Assembly: GCA_947627855.1 (NCBI GenBank)
Contig: CANQXR010000003.1
Location: 1-64,000 of the forward strand
DNA: 64,000 bases
Source: an uncultured Clostridia bacterium
Lineage (GTDB): Bacteria; Bacillota; Clostridia; Lachnospirales; CAG-274
Direction: 5' to 3'
In this document: positions 32,210 to 41,137 of the stretch, in pieces
Position numbering within the stretch: position 1 is the stretch's first letter
Layout of the letters: every line of letters starts with the position of its first letter
Notes under the pieces: generated by a model
The model's database searches: none
What the model was told of the DNA's origin: nothing
What the model saw: only the letters and a program-made list of their open reading frames with translations
Position numbers and translations under genes: made by a program

Positions 32210-35200
32210 ATGAATAAAATAAAAAGATGGTTGTCAATATTATTAAGTCTAGTATTTCTGACACAAATGATATATGGTATAAATGTTTATGCCGAAACAT
32301 CGTCTGATGAACCAAACATTTATACTACTAAGGATTCTACTACATCAAGCAGTGCGTTATCTTTATCAGTAGATAACAATACTATAACCCCTATTGCAAC
32401 AAATGAAGAACAAAATGTATCTTTGCAGGATATAGTTCTTGTCTTAGATGATTCGGGAAGTATGTCATCTTCACAGATGAGTACATTAAAAGAAGCAGCA
32501 ATTAAATTCAGTGAAACAGTTTTGCAGTCAAACCCGAACAACAGGATTGGTATAGTATACTTCAGCAAAAACATAATATTTAACTTTTCAAATGATATAG
32601 AAGCTATTAAAGCAAATATTAATTCTGTATCAGCTAACGGAGGAACCCCTATTGACACAGGCATATTATCAGCAGACAGTATGTTCACAAATTATGGAAC
32701 AGAAAATTCTGTTAGAAGTATGGTTATAATGTCAGATGGTGAGCCTGATAATTCAAGTAAAGCAAAAAATGCTTTTGACGCTGTTTCCAATAAGTACAAC
32801 ATTTACTCTGTATATCTTGGCACTAGCGTTATGGCTAGAGCTTTTATGGAAGGTATCCAAAACAAAGGATTCTATAATGCAGAAAATATTGATAGCCTAA
32901 TTGAGCAATTTGGTAAAATCGCTGAAAGCATATTAAATCCGTTAATCTTAGATTTGTCTCATGAATGCAAATATAACTTTATGGACAGACAATATTTTAT
33001 CGAATTAATAGTTACTAATCCTAATGATTCAGATATACATAATGTTAAGGTACATTTAGATTTACCTGAAGGTGTAGAATTCGAAGACGGTGGTTCATTA
33101 AACGGCATTGAGGACTCTTTAGATGTGACAATAGACATGATTAAAGCACATTCTGATTCGACAAAAACTATGCTTAGCGAAAATGATGAAATGGTAGTTT
33201 TCTATAATCCATTTTCTTGGAATGTAAGTATTTTTCAAGAAAAGGAAGATAAAAGCTATGATATAACAGCTTATGTAAGTGCTGATGAAATTCCAACAAT
33301 GAACATTTCTGATACAATTTTTGTAGACGGGTATATGGGAACTGACGAAAGTTTGGATATTTTATCAGATACTTGGAATTTTCCTAACTATAGTGAAACC
33401 CCTGTAAGAGTAGATGATGAAGCATTTGAAGGTCTATTATGCTCTTTTTCAGATAACAATTTAAAGGAAAGCTTTAGGGATATGAGACTAATTGCTGGCG
33501 GTGGTCATTGTTATGGTATGAGCTCAACCGTTATACTTCATAAATCTAATCTTTTATTCAATGGGCAAATCTTACATGAAATAGATTTTGAAAATACAGA
33601 TGCAAGAAATTCCATTGGTTATTATCATCTTACTCAAAGATTGCCGGTGATTTGGGATGATGAACGTTGGAACTTAACTTCATATTCTTCTGTTTCAGAA
33701 AAGTTACAAGACCTTGCCAATAAAGCACATATTGTAAAAACAGGCGCAAATCCTTCCCTTGTAATTATAGGAGGAGAAGCATGGTCACATGCAATAGTTG
33801 CATATGGATATGAAGCCAATTTACAAACAAATATAGATGGGAAGACTTATAACTCTGCTATATTAATATATGACTGCAATCATCCTAATTACACTTCATA
33901 TATTGCAATAAATTCACATATAAACAGCAATTATCAAGTTGTAGTAGATGATGACGATTTTTCTTATTTAACTTATAGTGAGGACGATGGCTTTTATCAT
34001 AGTGAAGGCTCATTTGATATTTGCGGAGCTATTAATGATATCAACCTTATTAATATAAAAAGCGAAAAGAATATGAAAAAGTATAATAATGCAGTAATGA
34101 GAGTTAAAAAAACAAGTGGAGCTAAAATTATAGAAAACAACAATGAAGTAGCCTCGTTTGATAATAACGGCGACTTTAATTCTGTTAAATATGTAGGAGT
34201 TCCTGACATATCTGCATCTGATAGTGGATATTATAATATTAATTTGAATAAAGATGCTTGTTATTCATATAAAATTGACAATGAAGACAACATTTATGCT
34301 TCTATTATTTATAATGACTTCTATGAAAAAGCAGAATCTAAAAGTGCTAAGGGTATTTCATTTTATAATGACGGGAAGATAAGTTTAAACGGTAATACAG
34401 CTGATTATGAACTTACATTAACGGCAAATAATGGTTATACTTCCTTACCATGGTATACTGTAAAAGTAAATGGTACTAACTCTGCAAACAATCCTTCTTT
34501 AAGTATAGTAGAAAATGGCTATCTTTTTGAAGGTGAGGAACTAAGCAATATTATAGTCACTGCAAACAACGATACAGAAACAAAAGAGCTTACCTTTGAT
34601 TCTGACAAGACATCTGTACTTATTACAAACGAGGAAGATGATTTGGTTGTAAAGGAAGATACTGACGGTGACGGTAATTATGAAACTCCTATAGCAGATA
34701 GTGATGGCAAGGTTGAAAATGAAAAGGTAACAGAAACAACAACTATAAAGCCTTCATCATCAAGTGGCAATAGTTCGCATTCATCGAGCAATGGAAGAGG
34801 TTACAGCATAGGAAAAACAGAATCTACAACAGAATCAACAACTGAAAAAACAACAGATGTTACCTCAAATATTATCACCGATGACGTTAAAGTATCTATC
34901 GGAAGCACAAATGTAATTGCAGGAGACAAGACATATAAGATGGATGCTGCTCCTTATATACAGACCGATTCAAATTCAACTCTTGTTCCGTTGAGGTTTG
35001 TTGCTGTTGCATTGTTGGGAGATAATGTTGAAAAGGCTGATTCAAGCAAGTTGATTTCTTGGGACGCAACTACAAAGACAGCCACTATAAACGTAAACAA
35101 TAAAGTGGTTAAATTTACATCAGGCAGTCCATATATGGTTATTGACGGTAAATCGCAGCTTATGGAAAACAACGTAAAAGCTGAAATAAAGGACGGTCGT

Positions 35201-35293
35201 ATGTACATACCTTTCAGGGCTCTGGGTAAAGCCTTAGACGTAAATGTTACTTGGGAGGCTGAAACCAAAACTGCAATTTATAGTCTTAAATAA
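32210..35293 (+). CDS. Secreted VWA / papain-like / stalk-domain surface protein
   Basis: GGAGGAAAGAAT sets the start at ATG 32210 (an in-frame ATG at 32156 lacks a site), giving 1,027 residues. Signal peptide at about 1-30. A von Willebrand A domain at about 75-250 has metal site DDSGSMSS near 81. A CARDB/Ig-like segment follows (about 260-400). A putative papain-fold domain (about 420-580) has the triad order Cys434 (GGGHCYGMS), His527 (WSHAIVAYGYE) and Asp555 (YDCNHPN). After a Ser/Thr linker, the C-terminus (about 897-1027) is a stalk domain. The assignment of the protease is from motif order and is not proven. Confidence 0.75.
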   Translation: MNKIKRWLSILLSLVFLTQMIYGINVYAETSSDEPNIYTTKDSTTSSSALSLSVDNNTITPIATNEEQNVSLQDIVLVLDDSGSMSSSQMSTLKEAAIKFSETVLQSNPNNRIGIVYFSKNIIFNFSNDIEAIKANINSVSANGGTPIDTGILSADSMFTNYGTENSVRSMVIMSDGEPDNSSKAKNAFDAVSNKYNIYSVYLGTSVMARAFMEGIQNKGFYNAENIDSLIEQFGKIAESILNPLILDLSHECKYNFMDRQYFIELIVTNPNDSDIHNVKVHLDLPEGVEFEDGGSLNGIEDSLDVTIDMIKAHSDSTKTMLSENDEMVVFYNPFSWNVSIFQEKEDKSYDITAYVSADEIPTMNISDTIFVDGYMGTDESLDILSDTWNFPNYSETPVRVDDEAFEGLLCSFSDNNLKESFRDMRLIAGGGHCYGMSSTVILHKSNLLFNGQILHEIDFENTDARNSIGYYHLTQRLPVIWDDERWNLTSYSSVSEKLQDLANKAHIVKTGANPSLVIIGGEAWSHAIVAYGYEANLQTNIDGKTYNSAILIYDCNHPNYTSYIAINSHINSNYQVVVDDDDFSYLTYSEDDGFYHSEGSFDICGAINDINLINIKSEKNMKKYNNAVMRVKKTSGAKIIENNNEVASFDNNGDFNSVKYVGVPDISASDSGYYNINLNKDACYSYKIDNEDNIYASIIYNDFYEKAESKSAKGISFYNDGKISLNGNTADYELTLTANNGYTSLPWYTVKVNGTNSANNPSLSIVENGYLFEGEELSNIIVTANNDTETKELTFDSDKTSVLITNEEDDLVVKEDTDGDGNYETPIADSDGKVENEKVTETTTIKPSSSSGNSSHSSSNGRGYSIGKTESTTESTTEKTTDVTSNIITDDVKVSIGSTNVIAGDKTYKMDAAPYIQTDSNSTLVPLRFVAVALLGDNVEKADSSKLISWDATTKTATINVNNKVVKFTSGSPYMVIDGKSQLMENNVKAEIKDGRMYIPFRALGKALDVNVTWEAETKTAIYSLK

Positions 35294-35377
35294 TACAGCA
35301 GGACAAAGTCTTCTTTTAAAGAAAACACTGCTTGCGTTACACAAATTAATACAAGAAAAGTAAGCTGTCAAAAAAAT

Positions 35378-35410
35378 CTCCCTTACTATATTTTGTTGAC
35401 AGTAAGGGAG
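35378..35410 (+). terminator. Hairpin with an alternative fold, before the zinc-ribbon operon
   Basis: CTCCCTTACT (35378-35387) pairs perfectly with AGTAAGGGAG (35401-35410). Upstream CTGTCAA near 35364-35370 can instead pair with TTGACAG near 35396-35402, which overlaps the second arm. The two folds exclude each other. Confidence 0.5.
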
Positions 35411-35442
35411 AGTTACTTTGAATATTTTTAGGAGGTTATGAT

Positions 35443-35844
35443 ATGGAATTAAATAAAGTGCAAAGCGCTATGTTAAATTATTTCGGAACCAACAAGTGGT
35501 TTGGTTTATTATTGCCATTTGCTTCTGTTATGGTATTACTGCACGGGGGTTATTCGGTGCTTATTGAGATAAGCTTTATAAATTTTATAATGAGGTTTGT
35601 GTCTAATATTAGTGCTGTTTTGTATGTCTTGTATGTATTGGGCTGTATTTTGGCTTTTGCAAAAAATGATATGAAAACTCTCGTTATTGGATTCGGACTT
35701 GAAGCTGTGGGTGAAATATTGAATTTAATAACATATGGATATAAATATAATTTATTAAACTGTATTGTTTACATAATATTTTATATTTGTCTCACTTATT
35801 TCTCTATGGTGAGATTTAATAAATCGGGAGGTGAAACATCATAA
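35443..35844 (+). CDS. Membrane protein, first gene of the zinc-ribbon operon
   Basis: 133 residues with four hydrophobic segments (about 18-38, 42-66, 75-92, 100-122) and no recognised family. TAGGAGG precedes the ATG. The stop overlaps the start of the next gene by one base (TAATG), so the two membrane proteins are made in a fixed ratio and may be partners. Confidence 0.65.
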   Translation: MELNKVQSAMLNYFGTNKWFGLLLPFASVMVLLHGGYSVLIEISFINFIMRFVSNISAVLYVLYVLGCILAFAKNDMKTLVIGFGLEAVGEILNLITYGYKYNLLNCIVYIIFYICLTYFSMVRFNKSGGETS

Positions 35845-36524
35845 TGAAAGCTTTGAAAACTGCAAATACATTGGGATTTTTGGCAATTATTATTCTGGCA
35901 TTCTGTCCCTTAATTACAATTAATGTATGGGACGAGCCTACAACAACTCTTAATGTCATCGATTTGGCATTCGGACCTTCAGACATCAGCGACTGGGAAA
36001 ATTACTTATCTTCTATGATTAAATATACAAATCTTATCATAGTTATTTTACCGGCTATAGGATTTCTGTTTTCCCTTTCATCTGAATCTGCAAATGGATT
36101 TTATAAGGCTATGATTGTTTGTATAGTTGCCACTCTAATTGAAAAGCATATGCTCGAAAAAATTGTCGATAGCATTGAAACCGCAACTTTCAGTTTTGCA
36201 TTTTCAACAACTGAAGAAATATGGTACGATGCAATGACATTTATAAATGAAGGAGTACTGGTCATATCAGCTGTATTGCTTGGCTATTCTTTACTAAAGC
36301 TTTTCAGCGTAAATATGAAAAAAACAAACACTCCTTTGATAAAAAAAATAACCTGCAAAAATTGTGGAGCAATAAACGACAACGGCGCAGGATTTTGTAT
36401 AAAATGCGGAAAAAAACTCGAACAGGATATTGCAGTTTCTCATTTTAAAACCTGCAGCAGCTGCGGAATGGAAAATAAAGAAGACGCTGCCTTTTGTATA
36501 GGCTGTGGAAACAAACTTGACTAA
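35844..36524 (+). CDS. Membrane protein with two C-terminal zinc ribbons
   Basis: 226 residues. Four hydrophobic segments (about 8-26, 55-75, 85-100, 130-152) precede two zinc ribbons in the cytosolic tail: CKNCG..FCIKCG near 171-190 and CSSCG..FCIGCG near 204-223. Four CXXC pairs are complete. GGGAGGTGA precedes the start. Zinc-ribbon plus membrane architecture recalls the TcaA/YvbJ group, but here the ribbons are at the C-terminus. Confidence 0.75.
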   Translation: MKALKTANTLGFLAIIILAFCPLITINVWDEPTTTLNVIDLAFGPSDISDWENYLSSMIKYTNLIIVILPAIGFLFSLSSESANGFYKAMIVCIVATLIEKHMLEKIVDSIETATFSFAFSTTEEIWYDAMTFINEGVLVISAVLLGYSLLKLFSVNMKKTNTPLIKKITCKNCGAINDNGAGFCIKCGKKLEQDIAVSHFKTCSSCGMENKEDAAFCIGCGNKLD

Positions 36525-36542
36525 AATAAGGAGGTAATATAT

Positions 36543-37055
36543 ATGGCATTTTTTGACAAAGTAATGGTTGGTATAAACAAGGGTGTTAGCTCTGTTAGTG
36601 AAAACTCTAAGCTTTTTGTTGAAAAGACAAAAATAAATTCCGAAATAAAGGAAAAGGAAAACAATAAAAATAAAACGGCTGCTCAGCTTGGCTTAATGGT
36701 TTATGCAATGCAGAAAAGAAGCGAAATACATTATGAACAGTTTGACGAAATGTGCTCTGAAATAGATAAGCTTACAAGCGATATAGAAGAACTGAAGGTT
36801 AAGCTTATGAATTTACAGTCAGAAGGTGAAAAAGAAACAACAGTTGGTGTTCAATGCAAATGTGGTCATTATAATAAAACGGGTGCAAAATTCTGTTCAA
36901 AATGTGGTTCAGATCTAACAACTCAGCAAAACGAGCCAAAATCTGAAAACTCCTCTGAGTCTGTTGTTATTTGCAGCAATTGTCAAAACGAAAATAAAAG
37001 CGGAAGTAAATTCTGTGCTTTTTGCGGAGAAAAGCTTGAATCTGAGCAGCAATAA
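36543..37055 (+). CDS. Coiled-coil protein with two zinc ribbons
   Basis: 170 residues with no membrane segment. Residues about 25-100 are a coiled coil (INSEIKEKENNKNKT..., MCSEIDKLTSDIEELKVKLM). Two zinc ribbons follow (CKCGHYNKTGAKFCSKCG near 103-120; CSNCQNENKSGSKFCAFCG near 144-162). It is a plausible cytoplasmic adaptor for the ribbon-tailed membrane proteins around it. AAGGAGG precedes the ATG. Confidence 0.75.
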   Translation: MAFFDKVMVGINKGVSSVSENSKLFVEKTKINSEIKEKENNKNKTAAQLGLMVYAMQKRSEIHYEQFDEMCSEIDKLTSDIEELKVKLMNLQSEGEKETTVGVQCKCGHYNKTGAKFCSKCGSDLTTQQNEPKSENSSESVVICSNCQNENKSGSKFCAFCGEKLESEQQ

Positions 37056-37074
37056 AATGAGGAGGCTAAATTAA

Positions 37075-37674
37075 GTGAGAAAAAATATATTAGCATTATC
37101 TGTTTTAGTTTTATTGACAGGCTGTGGCATTATTTCCGAAAATACAACTTCTGAAGAATCAGAGCCTATAACTGCAAAGCAGACCACACAAGACTTTGCC
37201 GGAGCAAACAGGAGCTCTTTATTGGAGAGAGAAAATGAGTTTGAATATGAGACCGAAAAGTCGGATTTAAATTATTCATATGAAGCAGACCTTGCTGAAT
37301 CAAAGAAAAATGAGACACCGGACTATTATTCTGATATAGAAGACTTGATGAATAATTACTGCTATTTTCTTTGTGAAGCAATAAATGAAGGAGATTATTC
37401 TATTGTAGAACCTTACATATTAAATGGCAGCCCTTTGGAGACAGCCCAGAAAAAACTTGTAGATAACCTGTATGATAAAGGTACTGAGGAAGAATTTGTC
37501 AACGCAAGTATCAATGAAATCAATATGGATAGTGACAATATTAACTGTTCTGTTTTTGTAACTGAAACAGAGGTTATATATTATTCCGATGGTTCTTCTG
37601 ATGAAAAAACCTTTAATTGGGAATATAAGGCATCATATAATAATAATTCTTGGCAGTTGTCTGACATAAAATAG
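37075..37674 (+). CDS. Lipoprotein with NTF2-like/TcaA-type C-terminal domain
   Basis: Starts at GTG 37075 after GAGGAGG (199 residues). Signal peptide with lipobox LLTGCG (Cys near 17). A disordered Glu/Ser/Thr linker runs to about 80. The C-terminal domain (about 85-199: DIEDLMNNYCYFLCEAINEGDYS ... NWEYKASYNNNSWQLSDIK) is like the NTF2-like domain at the end of TcaA/YvbJ proteins. It would sit on the outer membrane face beside them. Confidence 0.7.
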   Translation: MRKNILALSVLVLLTGCGIISENTTSEESEPITAKQTTQDFAGANRSSLLERENEFEYETEKSDLNYSYEADLAESKKNETPDYYSDIEDLMNNYCYFLCEAINEGDYSIVEPYILNGSPLETAQKKLVDNLYDKGTEEEFVNASINEINMDSDNINCSVFVTETEVIYYSDGSSDEKTFNWEYKASYNNNSWQLSDIK

Positions 37675-37711
37675 GCAAGTCTAAAATTGCGGTTTATTAT
37701 GGAGGTGGCGT

Positions 37712-38725
37712 ATGTTTTGCGAAAAATGCGGTAATATGCTTAATGATAATGAGGCTTTTTGTCCTCAATGCGGAAATAAAGTAAATCCAGTTATCAGCAG
37801 CAACAGCGAGTTTGCTGAAGAGTCTGCCCAAAAAGAGGAAACTACAACAAATGACAAGGCTGCAGAACTTACTGATTATGAAATCCTGAATAAAAAGAAA
37901 AAAGGCAATTCCAATTCATTAACAAAAGAAATTGTCATTATGCTTACTACTTTTTCGGTAGTTGCAGCTATATTCGTAGGATTTTATTTCTATATTTCCG
38001 AAGAATGCAAGAAGGCTTCTTTATATGCTGAGCAAAACAATTATGAAATGGCATACGAAAAGGTAAAGAATTTGCCGACTGAAAAAACAAAGGTTTTGAA
38101 AGACTATTATACTCTTATGTACAATGCATATGAAGAAGCCTTTGATAACGGCGAGGAAGAAGAAATAAGTGTATATGAGGCTGCCCGTATAAGTAACAAA
38201 TTGCCTGAAAAATATGATATTGCAAATATTGAAAGCGAAGCAGACAGACTCAGCACTTACAACTCCAAAAGCCGAAAATATATGTCTGAGGAAGAATATG
38301 AAAATGCAGAAAAAATCAAAGAGTGTTTTAATACCGATAATTGCATTGCGGATATAAATTCATTTGAAGATTATATCGACGATGCTTTTGGTTTGTACGC
38401 TGAGCTTGACAGGCTGAATGATGGCAAGAAGTTTAAGCCTGAAGAGGAAAAGGAAATAATACATTCTTTTTTGACTTATCTTGATTACGCTTTGGACATA
38501 TACAACACATACACAGCAGGACCTTTTACAGGATATGATGAAATACGGGAGGAGATCTTGTATTATACAGCTGAAATAAACGTTGAAATCAAAGAAGGCA
38601 AGGGTGATTCTTTACATTCATACTCTTATCTTATATATAAAGAATTGCCTTATGAAAAGAATGAAATAATGGAATCTATGAAATATGCTGTTGTAAAGCA
38701 TAATTTAAGATCTGTTTTTTCATAA
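37712..38725 (+). CDS. TcaA/YvbJ-like zinc-ribbon membrane protein 1
   Basis: 337 residues: an N-terminal zinc ribbon (FCEKCG..AFCPQCG, 2-21), an acidic linker, a single membrane helix (about 74-96) and an extracytoplasmic helical region. The region after the helix starts ASLYAEQNNYEMAYEKVKNLP, a tetratricopeptide-like pair. AATGGAGGTGG precedes the ATG. The next two genes are paralogues, so this is a tandem family. Confidence 0.75.
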   Translation: MFCEKCGNMLNDNEAFCPQCGNKVNPVISSNSEFAEESAQKEETTTNDKAAELTDYEILNKKKKGNSNSLTKEIVIMLTTFSVVAAIFVGFYFYISEECKKASLYAEQNNYEMAYEKVKNLPTEKTKVLKDYYTLMYNAYEEAFDNGEEEEISVYEAARISNKLPEKYDIANIESEADRLSTYNSKSRKYMSEEEYENAEKIKECFNTDNCIADINSFEDYIDDAFGLYAELDRLNDGKKFKPEEEKEIIHSFLTYLDYALDIYNTYTAGPFTGYDEIREEILYYTAEINVEIKEGKGDSLHSYSYLIYKELPYEKNEIMESMKYAVVKHNLRSVFS

Positions 38726-38751
38726 TAATTCTACTAATGGAGGGATTAACT

Positions 38752-39888
38752 ATGTTTTGTAATAATTGTGGAAATAAAATTGACGATGATGCCCTGTTTT
38801 GTCCGGAATGTGGCAATAAACTGGTTGAAACAGAGAAAAAAAGTCCTGAAGTTGCTCAATTTGAAAATATGATTAAAACAGAGGAAGAAACTGATTTCAT
38901 TGAGCAATATAATAAAAAACAGGAATCAAAAAAAGCAACAGCAAAATTAATTTTTTGTATAGGAGCAATCATAGCGATTGTTGCCATATCTGTAGGTATT
39001 TTTGTAAATATACCCTTTGGAAAGTATATAATTGCCTCTCATTATGCTTCTCATGAGTATTATGGAAGAGCATACAATACTATAGAAAAAATTGACAGTA
39101 TTAAGGCAGAAACGCTCCGTAAATATTATCTTTTACTCTATTCTGTCCATGAATTGGCAGACGAAAGAGATAATACTTATTATAATTACTCAAACTCAGG
39201 CGTATATGATGAAGGAATAAGTTCAACCAGCGGAAGTAAATATGTGGATAAAAACAAAATAAACTGCGATTCTGCCAGCTTTGATGAAATAGTCGAACTT
39301 ACTGAGGAGTTGCTTCCGTCAAGAGTTTGCCCTGACGATGAACAATGGTTTGATTCAGATAACGGAAAGAAGTATGTCGTTACATCATCATGGTATTCGG
39401 AGAGTGTAGACAGCATAGAAAACAGTGAATATGTGCCCAGAGGCGGATATAATATTCTGGCGGATATAAAACTGATCATATATGGCATTAACAGATCTAC
39501 AGACGATATAGATAATTTTATAGAGTATGTAAAAGAAGCGAGTGGAGTATTTGACGAACTTGAAGAATTAAAAAACGGCAAAAGATTCAAACCATATAAA
39601 GAGCTTGAAATTTTTCAGAAATATAACACAGCTTTAGAAAACGCTCTGAGCATTTATCAAAAATATTCCAATAATTCGTTTATGGGATATTATGAAACAA
39701 AAGAAACAATAGACAGCTTCATAAATGATATGTATGAGGACATAAATGACGGTTATTCTAATTCTACCAGATATTACACATCTATGTCGTATAAAAATAC
39801 AACCTACGGCGAGACTACTCTGATAAACGACATAAAAACGGAAATGGCAAAGGATTATTTCTACAATAAATTTTATAATTATTATTAA
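38752..39888 (+). CDS. TcaA/YvbJ-like zinc-ribbon membrane protein 2
   Basis: GGAGGG fixes ATG 38752 rather than the in-frame 38737 (378 residues). N-terminal ribbon FCNNCG..LFCPECG, a membrane helix at about 68-90, then IPFGKYIIASHYASHEYYGRAYNTIEKI and a helical outer domain ending in an F..Y..(E/D)T...I motif. Shares the GKYI(I/F)ASHYAS segment and (F)DELEELKNGK(R/K)F with the next protein, so they are recent paralogues. Confidence 0.75.
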   Translation: MFCNNCGNKIDDDALFCPECGNKLVETEKKSPEVAQFENMIKTEEETDFIEQYNKKQESKKATAKLIFCIGAIIAIVAISVGIFVNIPFGKYIIASHYASHEYYGRAYNTIEKIDSIKAETLRKYYLLLYSVHELADERDNTYYNYSNSGVYDEGISSTSGSKYVDKNKINCDSASFDEIVELTEELLPSRVCPDDEQWFDSDNGKKYVVTSSWYSESVDSIENSEYVPRGGYNILADIKLIIYGINRSTDDIDNFIEYVKEASGVFDELEELKNGKRFKPYKELEIFQKYNTALENALSIYQKYSNNSFMGYYETKETIDSFINDMYEDINDGYSNSTRYYTSMSYKNTTYGETTLINDIKTEMAKDYFYNKFYNYY

Positions 39889-39922
39889 TGGTATAAACAT
39901 ATTATACGAGGAGGTGTAACAT

Positions 39923-41029
39923 ATGTTTTGCAGTAATTGTGGAAATCAGATCGGAGATAATGCTGCTTTCTGTCCTATATGCGGCAGTAAACTGGAATCA
40001 AAAACTGAAATTACTCACGAAACAACAAAGCCTGGAAATAATGACGAAAAACATGATGAAATAGATTATGTCGAGCAATATCATAGACAGAATGAACGGA
40101 AAAAAAATTTAATAAAGCGATGTATGAAACTGGGTATTTTTGCTGCAGTTCTGATTGTAATCTGTGTCGTATTTTGTTCTGTTCCGTTCGGAAAATATAT
40201 ATTTGCTTCTCATTATGCTTCACAAGGGAATTATGCAAAAGCATACACCACAATTGAAAATCTGTCAGGAGAAAAAGCAGAAATCCGCAAAGATTATTAT
40301 CAACTTATGTTTTCTGTACTTATAAAAGCAGATGAAGTAAACATTGGTTCTGATATTCAAAATAATCAATACCGCATAGCCGGAAAATTTAATAATGATA
40401 TAGAACGCCTCGAATCATATGACGAAATATATTCCATGACAGATCAGCTTTTTCCCAGTGAATATTATCCCAATAATGGTAATTGGGAGAATGTAGGCGG
40501 ACGGCTTTCTTCGAGTGTATCAGATGACAGACTGGATTATTACAGAAAATTTAATCTGAACACAAAAAGCCAAAAATTTCTTCCTCCCAAAGAATTTGAC
40601 AAACTGTACAGAGTATGGGACGGTCTGTATGCTGTTGAAAATTCTTCAGAGGACATTGAGGATTTTACATACTGCCTTCAGGAGTCATACGGGCTTTTTG
40701 ATGAGCTTGAAGAATTAAAGAACGGCAAAAAATTTGACCCTTCGGATGAGCTTGATCTGATAAATGAATACTCTCAATATAATCAGAATGCCCTTGAAAT
40801 ATTTCAAAAATATACAAACAATACTTTTTCAGGGTATTATGATACAGATAATACGATAGAAAGGATTTCAAATACACTGCAGGATGCTATAGATGAAGGT
40901 GAATCTTGCATACATTTTACAAACCTGAGCTATGATGATACTTCACATGAAATTTCTGTTATGGAGAGTGAAATAAAGGATGAAATGATAAAGTATTATT
41001 TTGCGGAAATCTTTCCGGCAGAAGAATAA
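39923..41029 (+). CDS. TcaA/YvbJ-like zinc-ribbon membrane protein 3
   Basis: 368 residues with ribbon FCSNCG..AFCPICG (2-21), an acidic linker with IDYVEQYHRQ, a membrane helix at about 68-90 and an outer domain parallel to the previous protein. GAGGAGG precedes the ATG. Followed by the strong terminator at 41044-41103, which ends this operon. Confidence 0.75.
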   Translation: MFCSNCGNQIGDNAAFCPICGSKLESKTEITHETTKPGNNDEKHDEIDYVEQYHRQNERKKNLIKRCMKLGIFAAVLIVICVVFCSVPFGKYIFASHYASQGNYAKAYTTIENLSGEKAEIRKDYYQLMFSVLIKADEVNIGSDIQNNQYRIAGKFNNDIERLESYDEIYSMTDQLFPSEYYPNNGNWENVGGRLSSSVSDDRLDYYRKFNLNTKSQKFLPPKEFDKLYRVWDGLYAVENSSEDIEDFTYCLQESYGLFDELEELKNGKKFDPSDELDLINEYSQYNQNALEIFQKYTNNTFSGYYDTDNTIERISNTLQDAIDEGESCIHFTNLSYDDTSHEISVMESEIKDEMIKYYFAEIFPAEE

Positions 41030-41043
41030 AATAAAGTAGCATC

Positions 41044-41110
41044 AAACTCCTCTCCCCCTCCAAGCAATATAAAAATAATCCTTGGGTCGGTGCAGAGGAG
41101 TTTTTATTTG
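41044..41110 (+). terminator. Terminator of the zinc-ribbon operon
   Basis: AAACTCCTCT (41044-41053) pairs with AGAGGAGTTT (41094-41103); an inner CCAAG/CTTGG stem extends it; TTTTTATTTG follows. Confidence 0.85.
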
Positions 41111-41137
41111 AAAAAACTTTAAAAGGAGGGTAAAAGT

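Noticed and set aside
25155..35293. Copper amine oxidase activity of the three stalk-domain proteins
   Set aside because: Only the N-terminal stalk-type domain is present; the catalytic topaquinone domain is absent in all three.
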